Positions 18,443 through 26,134 of a stretch of 64,000 nucleotides of DNA are shown here, piece after piece (the stretch's first letter is position 1; each line of letters begins with the position of its first letter). Position numbers and translations under genes: made by a program. This stretch comes from Halopolyspora algeriensis (GTDB taxonomy: Bacteria; Actinomycetota; Actinomycetes; Mycobacteriales; Pseudonocardiaceae), in NCBI RefSeq assembly GCF_003337235.1, contig NZ_QPJC01000004.1, positions 124,001 through 188,000 of the forward strand, given 5' to 3'. The notes beneath the pieces were generated by a model. That model did not search any database. It saw only the letters and a list, made by a program, of their open reading frames with translations, and was not told the origin of the DNA.

Positions 18443-18528
18443 CCTGATGTGGCCTCCAACGCTGGACAACCCCTTCTCCGGGAAGGACTGCATCCGAGAA
18501 GGCGGTTCACCGACCACCGCGCCAGGTC
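18443..18528 (-). repeat. 86-bp dispersed repeat, copy A
   Basis: About 95% identical (4 mismatches in 86) to 58447-58532 in the opposite orientation. Read on the minus strand it starts 18 bp after the stop of the acyl-CoA synthetase gene and can form an 11-bp stem AACC(g)CCTTCTC/GAGAAGGGGTT with a 17-nt loop. The mismatches with copy B all fall outside this stem. Confidence 0.9.
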
Positions 18529-18545
18529 GAACGTGAAAGGCACTC

Positions 18546-20096
18546 CTAGATCGCCTGGTCGCGGTGGGCCCAGTACGGATCCCTGAGCTTGCGCCTGGAG
18601 AGCTTGCCGTTGGGATCCCTGGGAAGCTCGGGGGTGAAGTCGATGCTCTTCGGGAGCTTGAACTTCGCCAGTCGCCGGCGAGCGAACTCCATCAGTTCGT
18701 CGGCAAGGTGCTGCCCACCGGCGGTGTCCTCGGCGACCTGCACCACCGCCTTGACCTCCTCGCCCCAGTCGTCGTTGGGTACTCCGAACACCGCGACATC
18801 GGCGATTTGCGGGTGCACCGCCAGCGCGTTCTCGACCTCGGCGGGATAGATGTTCACCCCACCGGAGATGATCATATCGCTCTTGCGGTCGCACAAGTAG
18901 AGATAGTCGTCCTCGTCGAGATACCCCACGTCACCGAGCGTGAAAAGATCGCCGACATGGGACTTGCGGGTCTTGTCGGCATCCCCGTGGTATTCGAAGC
19001 TCGAACCGTGCATCCGCATGTACACCGTGCCCACTTCTCCGGGCGGAAGCTCGGCGCCGTCCTCACCGAGCACCCGCACGACGGACCCGGGCCAGGCCCG
19101 TCCCACCGACCCGGGTTTACTCAGCCACTCCTCGGCGCCGATCGACGTCCCGCCACCTTCGGTGGCCGCGTAGTACTCGATGATCACGGGCCCCCACCAT
19201 TCCAGCATGCGTCGCTTGACCTCGGGCGGGCACGGAGCTGCGCCGTGCACGACCGCGCGCAGCGACGACACGTCGTAGCGCGCGCGGACCTGCTCGGACA
19301 GGGCCAGCAAGCGGTGGAACTGGGTGGGGACCATATGGCTGTGCGTCACCCGGTGGCGGTCGACGAGTCGGAGCATCTCCTCGGCATCCCATCGGCCCAT
19401 CAGCACCGCGGTGTGGCCGAGCTGGATCGAAATGCTCACGAAGTTGAGCACGGCCGTGTGATACATCGGGGATCCGCACAGATGTACGTGCCCGTCGAAG
19501 GGCTCCAGGCCGAACAGCGCGAAGAATCCCCGTGACCGCTCGGGCACCTCGTCCGGGTCGGCACCGGTCAGTGGCCGTCGCACTCCCTTCGGGCGCCCGG
19601 TGGTGCCCGAGGTGTACAGCATCGGCGATCCCGCGGTGCGCACGTCCGGCCGCTCGACGGGTTCGTCGGCACCGAGCTCGGCAAGCGGCCGGAAGCCGGG
19701 GATCTCCCCCACCGACCACCGCGCCGCGGCGGGCAGGTCGCTGCGGGCGGCCGCGTCGGCGGCGACCCCGGTGAAGTCCTCGTGCGCGAAGAACGCCTTC
19801 GCCGCGCTGTCGTCGATGATGTAGGCGACCTCGTCGGCGACGAGGTGCCAGTTCACCGTCACCACGTACAGCCCGGTCTGCAGCGCGGCGAAGTACGCGG
19901 CGAGCAGGTCGGCACCGTTCGTCAACATCAGCACGATGCTGTCACCCGGCTCGAGTCCCCTGCTCTGCAGTCCTCGCCCGATGCGATCGGCGGCGGAGGC
20001 CAATTCCCGGTAGGTCATCTCGTGGCCGTCCGGATCGACCACTGCCACCGAATCCGGATACTCCTCCGCGATGTTCCACAGGCCCATGACGGTCAC
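18546..20096 (-). CDS. Acyl-CoA synthetase (AMP-dependent ligase)
   Basis: ANL-superfamily acid-CoA ligase, 516 aa. A3 motif L-Y-T-S-G-T-T-G-R-P-K-G, Y-Y-A-A-T-E-G-G-G (A5), T-L-G-D-V-G-Y-L-D (A7), D-R-K-S-D-M-I-I-S-G-G (A8) and the catalytic Lys region D-P-N-G-K-L are all intact. Start GTG 20096 has GGAG seven bases upstream; an ATG nine bases on is an alternative. The KstR box at 20156 is 60 bp upstream, so a sterol role is likely. It is not FadD17, which sits near fadE26/27 in M. tuberculosis; bile-acid or short side-chain ligase are options. Confidence 0.85.
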   Translation of the reverse strand: MTVMGLWNIAEEYPDSVAVVDPDGHEMTYRELASAADRIGRGLQSRGLEPGDSIVLMLTNGADLLAAYFAALQTGLYVVTVNWHLVADEVAYIIDDSAAKAFFAHEDFTGVAADAAARSDLPAAARWSVGEIPGFRPLAELGADEPVERPDVRTAGSPMLYTSGTTGRPKGVRRPLTGADPDEVPERSRGFFALFGLEPFDGHVHLCGSPMYHTAVLNFVSISIQLGHTAVLMGRWDAEEMLRLVDRHRVTHSHMVPTQFHRLLALSEQVRARYDVSSLRAVVHGAAPCPPEVKRRMLEWWGPVIIEYYAATEGGGTSIGAEEWLSKPGSVGRAWPGSVVRVLGEDGAELPPGEVGTVYMRMHGSSFEYHGDADKTRKSHVGDLFTLGDVGYLDEDDYLYLCDRKSDMIISGGVNIYPAEVENALAVHPQIADVAVFGVPNDDWGEEVKAVVQVAEDTAGGQHLADELMEFARRRLAKFKLPKSIDFTPELPRDPNGKLSRRKLRDPYWAHRDQAI

Positions 20097-20155
20097 GGCA
20101 CACTCCCGTCCACGATGTGGTGCCCACCGGGGCGGGCACGAATCACACCAGAATC

Positions 20156-20169
20156 TAGAACGTGTTTCA
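20156..20169. promoter_or_regulatory. KstR operator-like site before the 18.5-kb acyl-CoA synthetase gene
   Basis: TAGAACGTGTTTCA matches all eight fixed positions. It lies directly after the stop of the upstream luciferase-like gene (20170) and 60 bp before the ligase start. Confidence 0.85.
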
Positions 20170-21246
20170 TCAAGAAGGCAAGGTCGAAACCGGTGAATCG
20201 GCGGATCCGCTCTCCCGCACCACCTCGGCCACCGTCCGGACCTGCTCCGCATCCCGGCAGCCGACCAGCAGAGTGTCCACACCCGACCGCTCCCACTGCC
20301 GGACGCGCTCGACCACGCGCTCGCGCGTCCCGATGATCGCGATCTCGTCGACCAGTTCGTCCGGCACCGCCGCGGCGGCCTCCTCACGGCGCCCCTCCCG
20401 GAACAGCAGCCCCACCTCCTCGACCGCCTCCGCGTATCCCATGCGGCGGAACACATCGGCGTGGAAGTTCCTCCGGACAGCGCCCATACCGCCGAGGTAG
20501 AGAGCCAGGGACGGCTTCAACCCGGCCCTCTCGGCCGCCGCATCGTCGGTGACGAGGACCTGGCAGTGCGCCGCGACCTCGAACTCCGACCTGGTGCGGC
20601 GTGCTCCCGGCCGGGCGAACCCCTCGGCCAGCCACTCCTCGCAGACCGCGGCGAGCCGCGGCGAGTAGTACACCGCGAGCCAGCCGTCGGCGATCTCCGC
20701 GGTCTGCGCGACATTGCGCGGCCCCTCGGCTCCCAACCAGATCGGCAGGTCCGCGCGCAGCGGATGCGTGATCGGGCGCAGCGACTTGCCGAGACCCGAC
20801 GACCCGGGGCCGTGGTAGGGCAACGGGTAGTGCGGCCCTTCGTTGCGCACGGGCTGTTGCCGCGCCAGCACCTGGCGCACGATCGAGACGTATTCCCGCG
20901 TGCGCGCCAACGGTTTCTCGAACGGCTGCCCGTACCAGCCCTCGACAACCTGCGGACCGGACACTCCCAGCCCGAGCACGCAGCGACCGCCGGAGAGGTG
21001 ATCCAGCGTCAGCGCGTGCATCGCACAGGCGGCCGGCGACCGCGCCGACAGCTGCGCCACCGACGTACCCAGCCGCACCCGCGTGGTGGTCGAACCCCAC
21101 CAGGCCAGGGGTGTGAACGCGTCCGAGCCCCAGGACTCGGCGGCGAAAACACCGTCGAATCCCGCTCGCTCCGCTTCGGAAACAAGTTCCTGCGCATGCT
21201 GCGGTGGCATGGCACCCCAATAACCGAGTTGCAGCGCGACCTTCAC
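20170..21246 (-). CDS. Luciferase-like (F420-dependent) oxidoreductase
   Basis: LLM-class flavin/F420 oxidoreductase with TIM-barrel fold, 358 aa. Family segments: E-A-E-R-A-G-F-D-G-V-F-A-A-E-S, L-G-T-S-V-A-Q-L at about residues 58-65, H-L-S-G-G-R-C-V-L-G-L-G-V-S-G, and P-I-W-L-G-A-E-G-P-R-N. Start GTG 21246 with GGGAGG five bases upstream. Position beside the DUF35-ltp4-ltp3 operon matches Rv3520c of M. tuberculosis. Divergent from that operon and sharing the gap with the KstR box at 21326. Substrate unknown; double-bond or hydroxyl redox on a steroid CoA ester is possible. Confidence 0.85.
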   Translation of the reverse strand: MKVALQLGYWGAMPPQHAQELVSEAERAGFDGVFAAESWGSDAFTPLAWWGSTTTRVRLGTSVAQLSARSPAACAMHALTLDHLSGGRCVLGLGVSGPQVVEGWYGQPFEKPLARTREYVSIVRQVLARQQPVRNEGPHYPLPYHGPGSSGLGKSLRPITHPLRADLPIWLGAEGPRNVAQTAEIADGWLAVYYSPRLAAVCEEWLAEGFARPGARRTRSEFEVAAHCQVLVTDDAAAERAGLKPSLALYLGGMGAVRRNFHADVFRRMGYAEAVEEVGLLFREGRREEAAAAVPDELVDEIAIIGTRERVVERVRQWERSGVDTLLVGCRDAEQVRTVAEVVRESGSADSPVSTLPS

Positions 21247-21325
21247 GAGAACCTCCCTGCATCGCCGCTTGTTCGGTGATACCCCGATGACCGCTCCATC
21301 CTGCTCGAACCATTGCCGCATTCGC

Positions 21326-21339
21326 GAGAACGTGTTTCA
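21326..21339. promoter_or_regulatory. KstR operator-like site before the ltp4-ltp3 operon
   Basis: GAGAACGTGTTTCA matches seven of eight fixed positions (first T is G). It ends nine bases before the GTG at 21349, suggesting a leaderless plus-strand transcript, and is also 80 bp from the divergent oxidoreductase start. Confidence 0.78.
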
Positions 21340-21348
21340 CTTCGGCGT

Positions 21349-22356
21349 GTGACTGGGATTTCCGAACCACTCAGCGCCCCGCTCGAGGTCGGTTTCGACT
21401 ACACCCGCTCCCTCGGGCCGGTACTCGGGCGTTTCGCCACCGCACTGCGACAGCGCCGCATCGAGGGCGTACGCGGATCCGACGGCCGGGTCCACGTTCC
21501 CGTCGTCGAATACGACCCGATCACCGCCGAAGCTCTCGACGACTTCGTCGAGGTGGGCCAACAGGGCACGGTTCTGAGCTGGTCGTGGACGCCGCACCCC
21601 CTGGAGGGCCAACCGCTGGCACACGCCTTCGCCTGGGCCCTGATCCGGCTCGACGGTGCCGACACACCCCTGTTGCACGCGGTGGACGTGGTCTCCCCGC
21701 AGGAGATGCACACCGGGATGCGCGTGCGAGTGCGGTGGTCGGACGCCCCTGTCGGCAGCATCCGCGACATCGCCTGCTTCGATCCGGTCCCGGACGACGC
21801 TGCCGCGGGCGGGACCGCTGCCGACCACACGGGCGAGGCCCCACCGCTCCCCGAGAGCACCTCCGAGCAGCAGGAACCGGTCGCGATGACGACCACTCCG
21901 GTGCACCTGCACTACCGGCATTCGGCTTCTCCCGAGGAGAGCCAGTATCTCCGCGCTCTCGCCGAGGGGCGGTTGATCGGGCAGCGCTGCCCTGCCTGCG
22001 GCAAGGTTTACATTCCGCCGCGCGGGGCCTGCCCCACCGACGGCGTTCCCACCACCGACGAGATCGAACTGCCGGATGCCGGGACCGTGACGACATTCTG
22101 CATCGTCAACGTGCCGTTCCTCGGTCAGCGGATCAAGCCGCCCTACGTGGCCGCCTACGTCCTCCTGGACGGGGCGGACATCCCCTTCCTGCATCTGGTC
22201 CTCGGCTGCGCGGCCGAGGAGGTCCGGATGGGGATGCGCGTCCGGGCGGCGTGGAAGTCCCGCGACCAGTGGGGCACGACGCTGGAAAACATCGATCATT
22301 TCGAACCCACCGGGGAGCCGGACGCGCCGTACGAGTCCTACGCCCGGCACCTTTGA
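21349..22356 (+). CDS. Protein with two DUF35 OB-fold domains (Rv3521-like)
   Basis: Partner protein for thiolase-like lyases, 335 aa. Two OB-fold DUF35 units are visible: residues about 10-155 and 185-330, each with the alternating pattern (G-M-R-V-R-V-R-W in the first, G-M-R-V-R-A-A-W in the second). Only the second carries the rubredoxin-like zinc ribbon, C-P-A-C-G-K...C-P. DUF35 domains bind and activate Ltp/SCP2-type thiolases, as in ChsH2-Ltp2, and ltp4 and ltp3 follow directly. The GTG at 21349 is chosen; a TTG twelve codons upstream would place the start before the operator. Function of Rv3521 itself is not settled. Confidence 0.85.
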   Translation: MTGISEPLSAPLEVGFDYTRSLGPVLGRFATALRQRRIEGVRGSDGRVHVPVVEYDPITAEALDDFVEVGQQGTVLSWSWTPHPLEGQPLAHAFAWALIRLDGADTPLLHAVDVVSPQEMHTGMRVRVRWSDAPVGSIRDIACFDPVPDDAAAGGTAADHTGEAPPLPESTSEQQEPVAMTTTPVHLHYRHSASPEESQYLRALAEGRLIGQRCPACGKVYIPPRGACPTDGVPTTDEIELPDAGTVTTFCIVNVPFLGQRIKPPYVAAYVLLDGADIPFLHLVLGCAAEEVRMGMRVRAAWKSRDQWGTTLENIDHFEPTGEPDAPYESYARHL

Positions 22357-22372
22357 GGGCAGGAGTGCGACA

Positions 22373-23434
22373 GTGACAGACCCTGACGTAGCCGTCGTCG
22401 GATTCGCCCAGGCACCGAACACGCGGCAGACGTACGGCACCACCAACGGTGTCGAGATGTTGGTACCGATTCTGCACGAAGTTCTGGACGGTACCGGACT
22501 GACCAAAGGCGACATCGGATTCTGGTGCTCGGGGTCCTCCGACTACCTGGCAGGACGGGCCTTTTCCTTCGTCGCCGCCGTGGACGCCATCGGAGCGGTG
22601 CCGCCCATCAACGAGTCGCACGTGGAGATGGACGCGGCGTGGGCACTGTACGAGGCATGGGTCAAGATCCGGACCGGACAGGTCGACACCGCGCTGGTGT
22701 ACGGATTCGGCAAGTCCTCCGCAGGGGACCTGCGCCGAACGCTGGCCCTGCAGCTCGATCCCTACACCACCGCCCCCCTGTGGCCGGATTCGGTCGGCAT
22801 CGCCGGACTGCAGGCCAGGCTGGGGCTGGATTCCGGGCAATGGACCGAACAGGACATGGCCGCGGTTGCCGCACGGTGCCGTACCGACGCCCGCACCAAC
22901 CCCCATGCCCAGATCTCGGGAGCCGCCGAGGTCTCCGAGCTGCTCGCAGAGCCCTATCTGGCCGATCCCCTCCGCGCGCACGACTGCGCTCCGATCACCG
23001 ACGGTGCTTCGGCGGTGATCCTGGCAGACGCCGACCGTGCCCGCGAACTGTGCGCACGTCCCGCCTGGATCACCGGTCTGGAACACCGGATGGAATCGGG
23101 CAACCTCGGTGCCCGGGAATTGACCACCTCGCCGTCGACGGCCGGCGCGGCCCGCGCCGCGGGCACCGACGGTGTCGAGGTGGCCGAACTCCATGCGCCG
23201 TTCACCCATCAGGAACTCGTGCTCCGGGAGGCGATCGGGCTCGGTGACGAGGTCCGCATCAGCCCGTCCGGCGGTGCGCTGTGCGCGAACCCGATGTTCG
23301 CCGCGGGCCTGACCCGGATCGGTGAGGCCGCCCGGCGGATCATGGACGGCAGTGCCCGGCGGGTGCTCGCGCACGCGACCAGCGGTCCGGCGCTGCAGCA
23401 GAACCTCGTGTGCACGATGGAGGGTCACCGATGA
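22373..23434 (+). CDS. ltp4: SCP2-type thiolase/aldolase Ltp4
   Basis: Thiolase-fold protein of the lipid-transfer-protein class, 353 aa. It agrees almost block by block with M. tuberculosis Ltp4: D-I-G-F-W-C-S-G-S-S-D-Y-L-A-G-R, P-P-I-N-E-S-H-V-E-M-D-A-A-W-A-L, Y-G-F-G-K-S-S-A-G and H-A-T-S-G-P-A-L-Q-Q-N-L-V. In Rhodococcus Ltp3 and Ltp4 are needed for C24-branched side chains, presumably as a retro-aldolase. GTG start with AGGAG eight bases upstream; the stop overlaps the ltp3 ATG (ATGA). Second gene of the plus-strand operon starting at 21349. Confidence 0.93.
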   Translation: MTDPDVAVVGFAQAPNTRQTYGTTNGVEMLVPILHEVLDGTGLTKGDIGFWCSGSSDYLAGRAFSFVAAVDAIGAVPPINESHVEMDAAWALYEAWVKIRTGQVDTALVYGFGKSSAGDLRRTLALQLDPYTTAPLWPDSVGIAGLQARLGLDSGQWTEQDMAAVAARCRTDARTNPHAQISGAAEVSELLAEPYLADPLRAHDCAPITDGASAVILADADRARELCARPAWITGLEHRMESGNLGARELTTSPSTAGAARAAGTDGVEVAELHAPFTHQELVLREAIGLGDEVRISPSGGALCANPMFAAGLTRIGEAARRIMDGSARRVLAHATSGPALQQNLVCTMEGHR

Positions 23435-24603
23435 GCAAGCACTTGGCAGCGGTCCTGGGAACCGGGCAGACCCACCACGCCAGCCGCCGCACCGACGTGT
23501 CGATGGGCGGACTCTGCCGCGAGGCGATCGACCGGGCGATGGCCGACGCCGGCCTCGACTGGCCGGACATCGACGCCGTCGTGCTGGGCAAGGCACCCGA
23601 TCTTTTCGAGGGCGTCATGATGCCGGAACTACCGCTGGCCGATGCGCTGGGCGCGACGGGCAAGCCCCTGATCCGGGTGCACACCGCGGGCTCGGTGGGC
23701 GGATCCACCGGCAACGTGGCGGCCAGCCTGATCGAGGGCGGTGTGCACAAGCGCGTTCTGGCGGTGGCCTTCGAAAAGCAGTCCGAATCCAACGCGATGT
23801 GGGCCCTGTCGATCACGCCACCGTTCCACATGCCCGTCGGCGCCGGCGCGGGAGGTTATTTCGCACCACACGTGCGCTCCTACATCCGCCGCTCCGGCGC
23901 TCCCGACCACATCGGGGCGGTGGTGGCGGCCAAGGACCGTCGCAACGGGAGCCGCAACCCGTGGGCGCACCTGCGGCAATCGGACCTGTCGGTGGAGTCC
24001 GTGCTGTCCTCGCAGATGCTGTGGGACCCCATCCGCTACGACGAGACCTGTCCCTCTTCCGACGGTGCCTGTGCCGTCGTGCTCGGTGACGAGGACACCG
24101 CGGATGGCTCTCCGGGATCGGTGGCCTGGGTCCATGCGACTTCGATGCGCACGGAACCGACCACGTACGCCGGCCGCGACCAGGTCAACCCGCAAGCCGG
24201 TCGGGAGGCCGCGGCGGCGCTGTGGAAGCAGGCGGGCATCACCGATCCCCTGTCCGAGATCGACACGGCCGAGATCTATGTCCCGTTTTCCTGGTTCGAA
24301 CCCATGTGGCTGGAAAATCTCGGATTCGCCCAGGAGGGCACGGGTTGGAAGCTGACCGAAGCCGGGGAGACCGGGATCGGCGGCCGGCTGCCGGTCAACC
24401 CCTCGGGAGGGGTGCTGTCGTCGAACCCGATCGGCGCCTCCGGGCTGTTGCGCTTCGCCGAAGCGGCGATGCAGGTGATGCACCGCGCCGGCGAGCACCA
24501 GGTGCCCGGGGCACGCACCGCGCTCGGGCACGCCTACGGCGGCGGCTCGCAGTACTTCTCGATGTGGATCGTGGGCACCGACAAACCGGGAGGCCGGCGT
24601 TGA
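23431..24603 (+). CDS. ltp3: SCP2-type thiolase/aldolase Ltp3
   Basis: Partner of Ltp4, 390 aa. M. tuberculosis Ltp3 signatures: A-A-V-L-G-T-G-Q-T near the N-terminus, H-T-A-G-S-V-G-G-S-T-G, E-K-Q-S-E-S-N-A-M-W-A-L-S-I and G-H-A-Y-G-G-G-S-Q-Y-F-S-M-W at the end. The ATG at 23431 is used (ATGA overlap with ltp4, GGAGG six bases upstream), not the in-frame GTG 21 bases before. The stop in turn overlaps the TTG of the next gene. The three-gene set DUF35-ltp4-ltp3 suggests one heteromeric lyase complex. Confidence 0.94.
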   Translation: MSKHLAAVLGTGQTHHASRRTDVSMGGLCREAIDRAMADAGLDWPDIDAVVLGKAPDLFEGVMMPELPLADALGATGKPLIRVHTAGSVGGSTGNVAASLIEGGVHKRVLAVAFEKQSESNAMWALSITPPFHMPVGAGAGGYFAPHVRSYIRRSGAPDHIGAVVAAKDRRNGSRNPWAHLRQSDLSVESVLSSQMLWDPIRYDETCPSSDGACAVVLGDEDTADGSPGSVAWVHATSMRTEPTTYAGRDQVNPQAGREAAAALWKQAGITDPLSEIDTAEIYVPFSWFEPMWLENLGFAQEGTGWKLTEAGETGIGGRLPVNPSGGVLSSNPIGASGLLRFAEAAMQVMHRAGEHQVPGARTALGHAYGGGSQYFSMWIVGTDKPGGRR

Positions 24604-25469
24604 AATTCACCCTCTCCGTGGCCATGTGCCCGCTGGAGCAGCTCACCGAACTGGCCCGTACCGCCGAGCAGTGCGGCTTCTCGGCGATCGCCCTGCCGGA
24701 TTCACTGTTCCACTCCGAGGACGTGGCCGCCGACTATCCCTACACCGCCGACGGCACGCGCATGTGGACGGCGGACACGCCGTGGTCGGATCCCCTGGTC
24801 GCCGCCGCGTCGATGGGGGCGGTGACCGAACGGATCGGCTTCTACACCTCGGTGCTCAAGCTCGGCCCGCGCAATCCGGTGCTGCTGGCCCGCCAGATCG
24901 CCTCGGTGGCCCGGCTGACCGGTGACCGGTTCGGTCTGGGCGTCGGGCTCGGCTGGACGCCGGAGGAATTCGAGTGGTGCGGCGCACCCTTCGAACATCG
25001 CGGCCCCCGGGTCGACGAAGCGATCGACGTGCTGCGCCTGATCCTCGGCGGCGGCATGGTCGAGCACCACGGCAGGTTCTTCGGCTTCGACAGGTTGCAG
25101 ATCAGCCCGGCCCCCGAGCGCACGGTGCCCGTCTACGTCGGCGGCCACAGCGAGAAGGCTCTCCGGCGCGCGGCGCGGCGCGGTGACGGCTGGGCGTCGG
25201 CAATGATGCGTCTGGACGAGCTGCGCACGACCATCGATCGGCTGGCCGAACTGCGCGCCGAGGCCGGGCGCGCCGAGGACCCGTTCGAGATCCAGGCCGT
25301 GTGCGTGGACCGGTTCGATCTCGAGGGATATCGCGAGCAGTCCGAAATCGGCGTGACCGACGCGATCGTGGTGCCCTGGTTGCTGCACGGCCACGGCTTC
25401 GACGCCGACATCGCGACCAAGAAGGAGTCGCTTGCCCGGTTCGCCGAGGAGATCATCGACAAGTTCTAG
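24600..25469 (+). CDS. Luciferase-like (F420-dependent) oxidoreductase, second
   Basis: LLM-class F420/FMN enzyme, 289 aa, shorter than its neighbour at 20170 and from a different subfamily. Motifs: G-F-S-A-I-A-L-P-D-S, L-T-G-D-R-F-G-L-G-V-G-L-G-W and P-V-Y-V-G-G-H-S-E-K-A-L-R-R-A-A-R. Start is TTG 24600, in a TTGA overlap with ltp3 and with GGGAGG six bases upstream; no ATG or GTG fits as well. The pattern V-G-G-H-S-E-K-A-L-R-R-A-A resembles probable F420-dependent oxidoreductases of the TIGR03619 type. Co-transcription with ltp3 suggests it acts on a side-chain intermediate. Confidence 0.82.
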   Translation: MKFTLSVAMCPLEQLTELARTAEQCGFSAIALPDSLFHSEDVAADYPYTADGTRMWTADTPWSDPLVAAASMGAVTERIGFYTSVLKLGPRNPVLLARQIASVARLTGDRFGLGVGLGWTPEEFEWCGAPFEHRGPRVDEAIDVLRLILGGGMVEHHGRFFGFDRLQISPAPERTVPVYVGGHSEKALRRAARRGDGWASAMMRLDELRTTIDRLAELRAEAGRAEDPFEIQAVCVDRFDLEGYREQSEIGVTDAIVVPWLLHGHGFDADIATKKESLARFAEEIIDKF

Positions 25470-25472
25470 AGA

Positions 25473-25555
25473 GTGCGTGGATCGGTGTGCGTCGCGGTGC
25501 CGGTGGCGGAAACTCCGGCTTCGCCTCGGCTGCTGAAGGCCGGCACCTCGAGCAG
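25473..25555 (+). repeat. Dispersed structured intergenic element, copy 1
   Basis: About 78% identical to 32978-33057, including a shared 17-nt core CGGTGCCGGTGGCGGAA. Outer arms GTGCCGG (25497-25503) and CCGGCAC (25540-25546) pair perfectly around an inner GC-rich stem. Lies between a luciferase-like gene and the ketosteroid-isomerase-like gene. Confidence 0.6.
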
Positions 25556-25587
25556 CCACGACAGATGGTGAGGGAGGCGGCGTCGGC

Positions 25588-26022
25588 ATGCATTGGACCG
25601 CGACCCGAGAGGCCCACCCCGCACGTGATGCCGCACTGGCCTCCGTGCACGCGGTGGAGCGCGGAGCCAAGGACGAGTGGGTGGCACTGTTCGCTCCCGA
25701 CGCGGTCGTGGAGGACCCGGTCGGGACATCCCCCTTCGATCCCGAAGGGCGGGGCCATCACGGCAGGGAGGGGATCGCCGCGTTCTGGGACACCGCGATC
25801 GCTCAGGCCTCCCACATCGAGTTCCACATCCGCGACTCGTTCGCCGCGGGACACGAGGTGGCCAACGTCGGATTCATCCGGACGTTCCTGCCGGACGGAT
25901 CCAGTATGGACGCAGAAGGCGTCTTCGTGTACTCGGTCGGCGAGGACGGACTTCTCCGTTCGATGCGTGCCTTCTGGGAGTTCGAGCGGGCAATGACGAC
26001 CATGCGCCCGGCCGAGCCGTGA
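25588..26022 (+). CDS. SnoaL/ketosteroid-isomerase-like protein
   Basis: Small NTF2-like cone-fold protein, 144 aa. The stretch V-A-L-F-A-P-D-A-V-V-E-D-P-V-G matches bacterial delta5-3-ketosteroid isomerase around its catalytic Asp38/Asp40 (V-E-D-P-V-G). The Tyr of the oxyanion hole (Tyr14/16) aligns with a Ser here and the second Asp (99/103) is not evident, so isomerase activity is doubtful; steroid binding or a different chemistry is possible. ATG 25588 with GGGAGG ten bases upstream. Last gene of the plus-strand run, separated from it by the structured repeat; a strong hairpin follows. Confidence 0.75.
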   Translation: MHWTATREAHPARDAALASVHAVERGAKDEWVALFAPDAVVEDPVGTSPFDPEGRGHHGREGIAAFWDTAIAQASHIEFHIRDSFAAGHEVANVGFIRTFLPDGSSMDAEGVFVYSVGEDGLLRSMRAFWEFERAMTTMRPAEP

Positions 26023-26089
26023 CCGGTGGTTCGGCCCTCGGGAAGAATCGCATGCTGGCGCCGAGCACTCGGATCGTCCGGGCAGCAAC

Positions 26090-26118
26090 CGCGGGCGGCG
26101 GTGTGCCCGCCGCCCGCG
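26090..26118. terminator. Strong hairpin between convergent genes
   Basis: Perfect 12-bp all-GC stem CGCGGGCGGCGG/CCGCCGCCCGCG with a TGTGC loop, in the 112-bp gap between convergent ketosteroid-isomerase-like and cyp125 genes. No U-run. Confidence 0.75.
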
Positions 26119-26134
26119 ACCTTTCCCCGGCGTT

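Noticed and set aside
18425-18536. Transposase or peptide gene inside repeat copy A
   Set aside because: The open stretch (about 35 codons) is not kept in copy B, which stops early; conservation follows the hairpin, not a reading frame.
18546-20096. FadD17 assignment for the acyl-CoA synthetase
   Set aside because: FadD17 follows fadE26-fadE27 in M. tuberculosis, but this protein differs in its motifs and lies elsewhere on the other strand.
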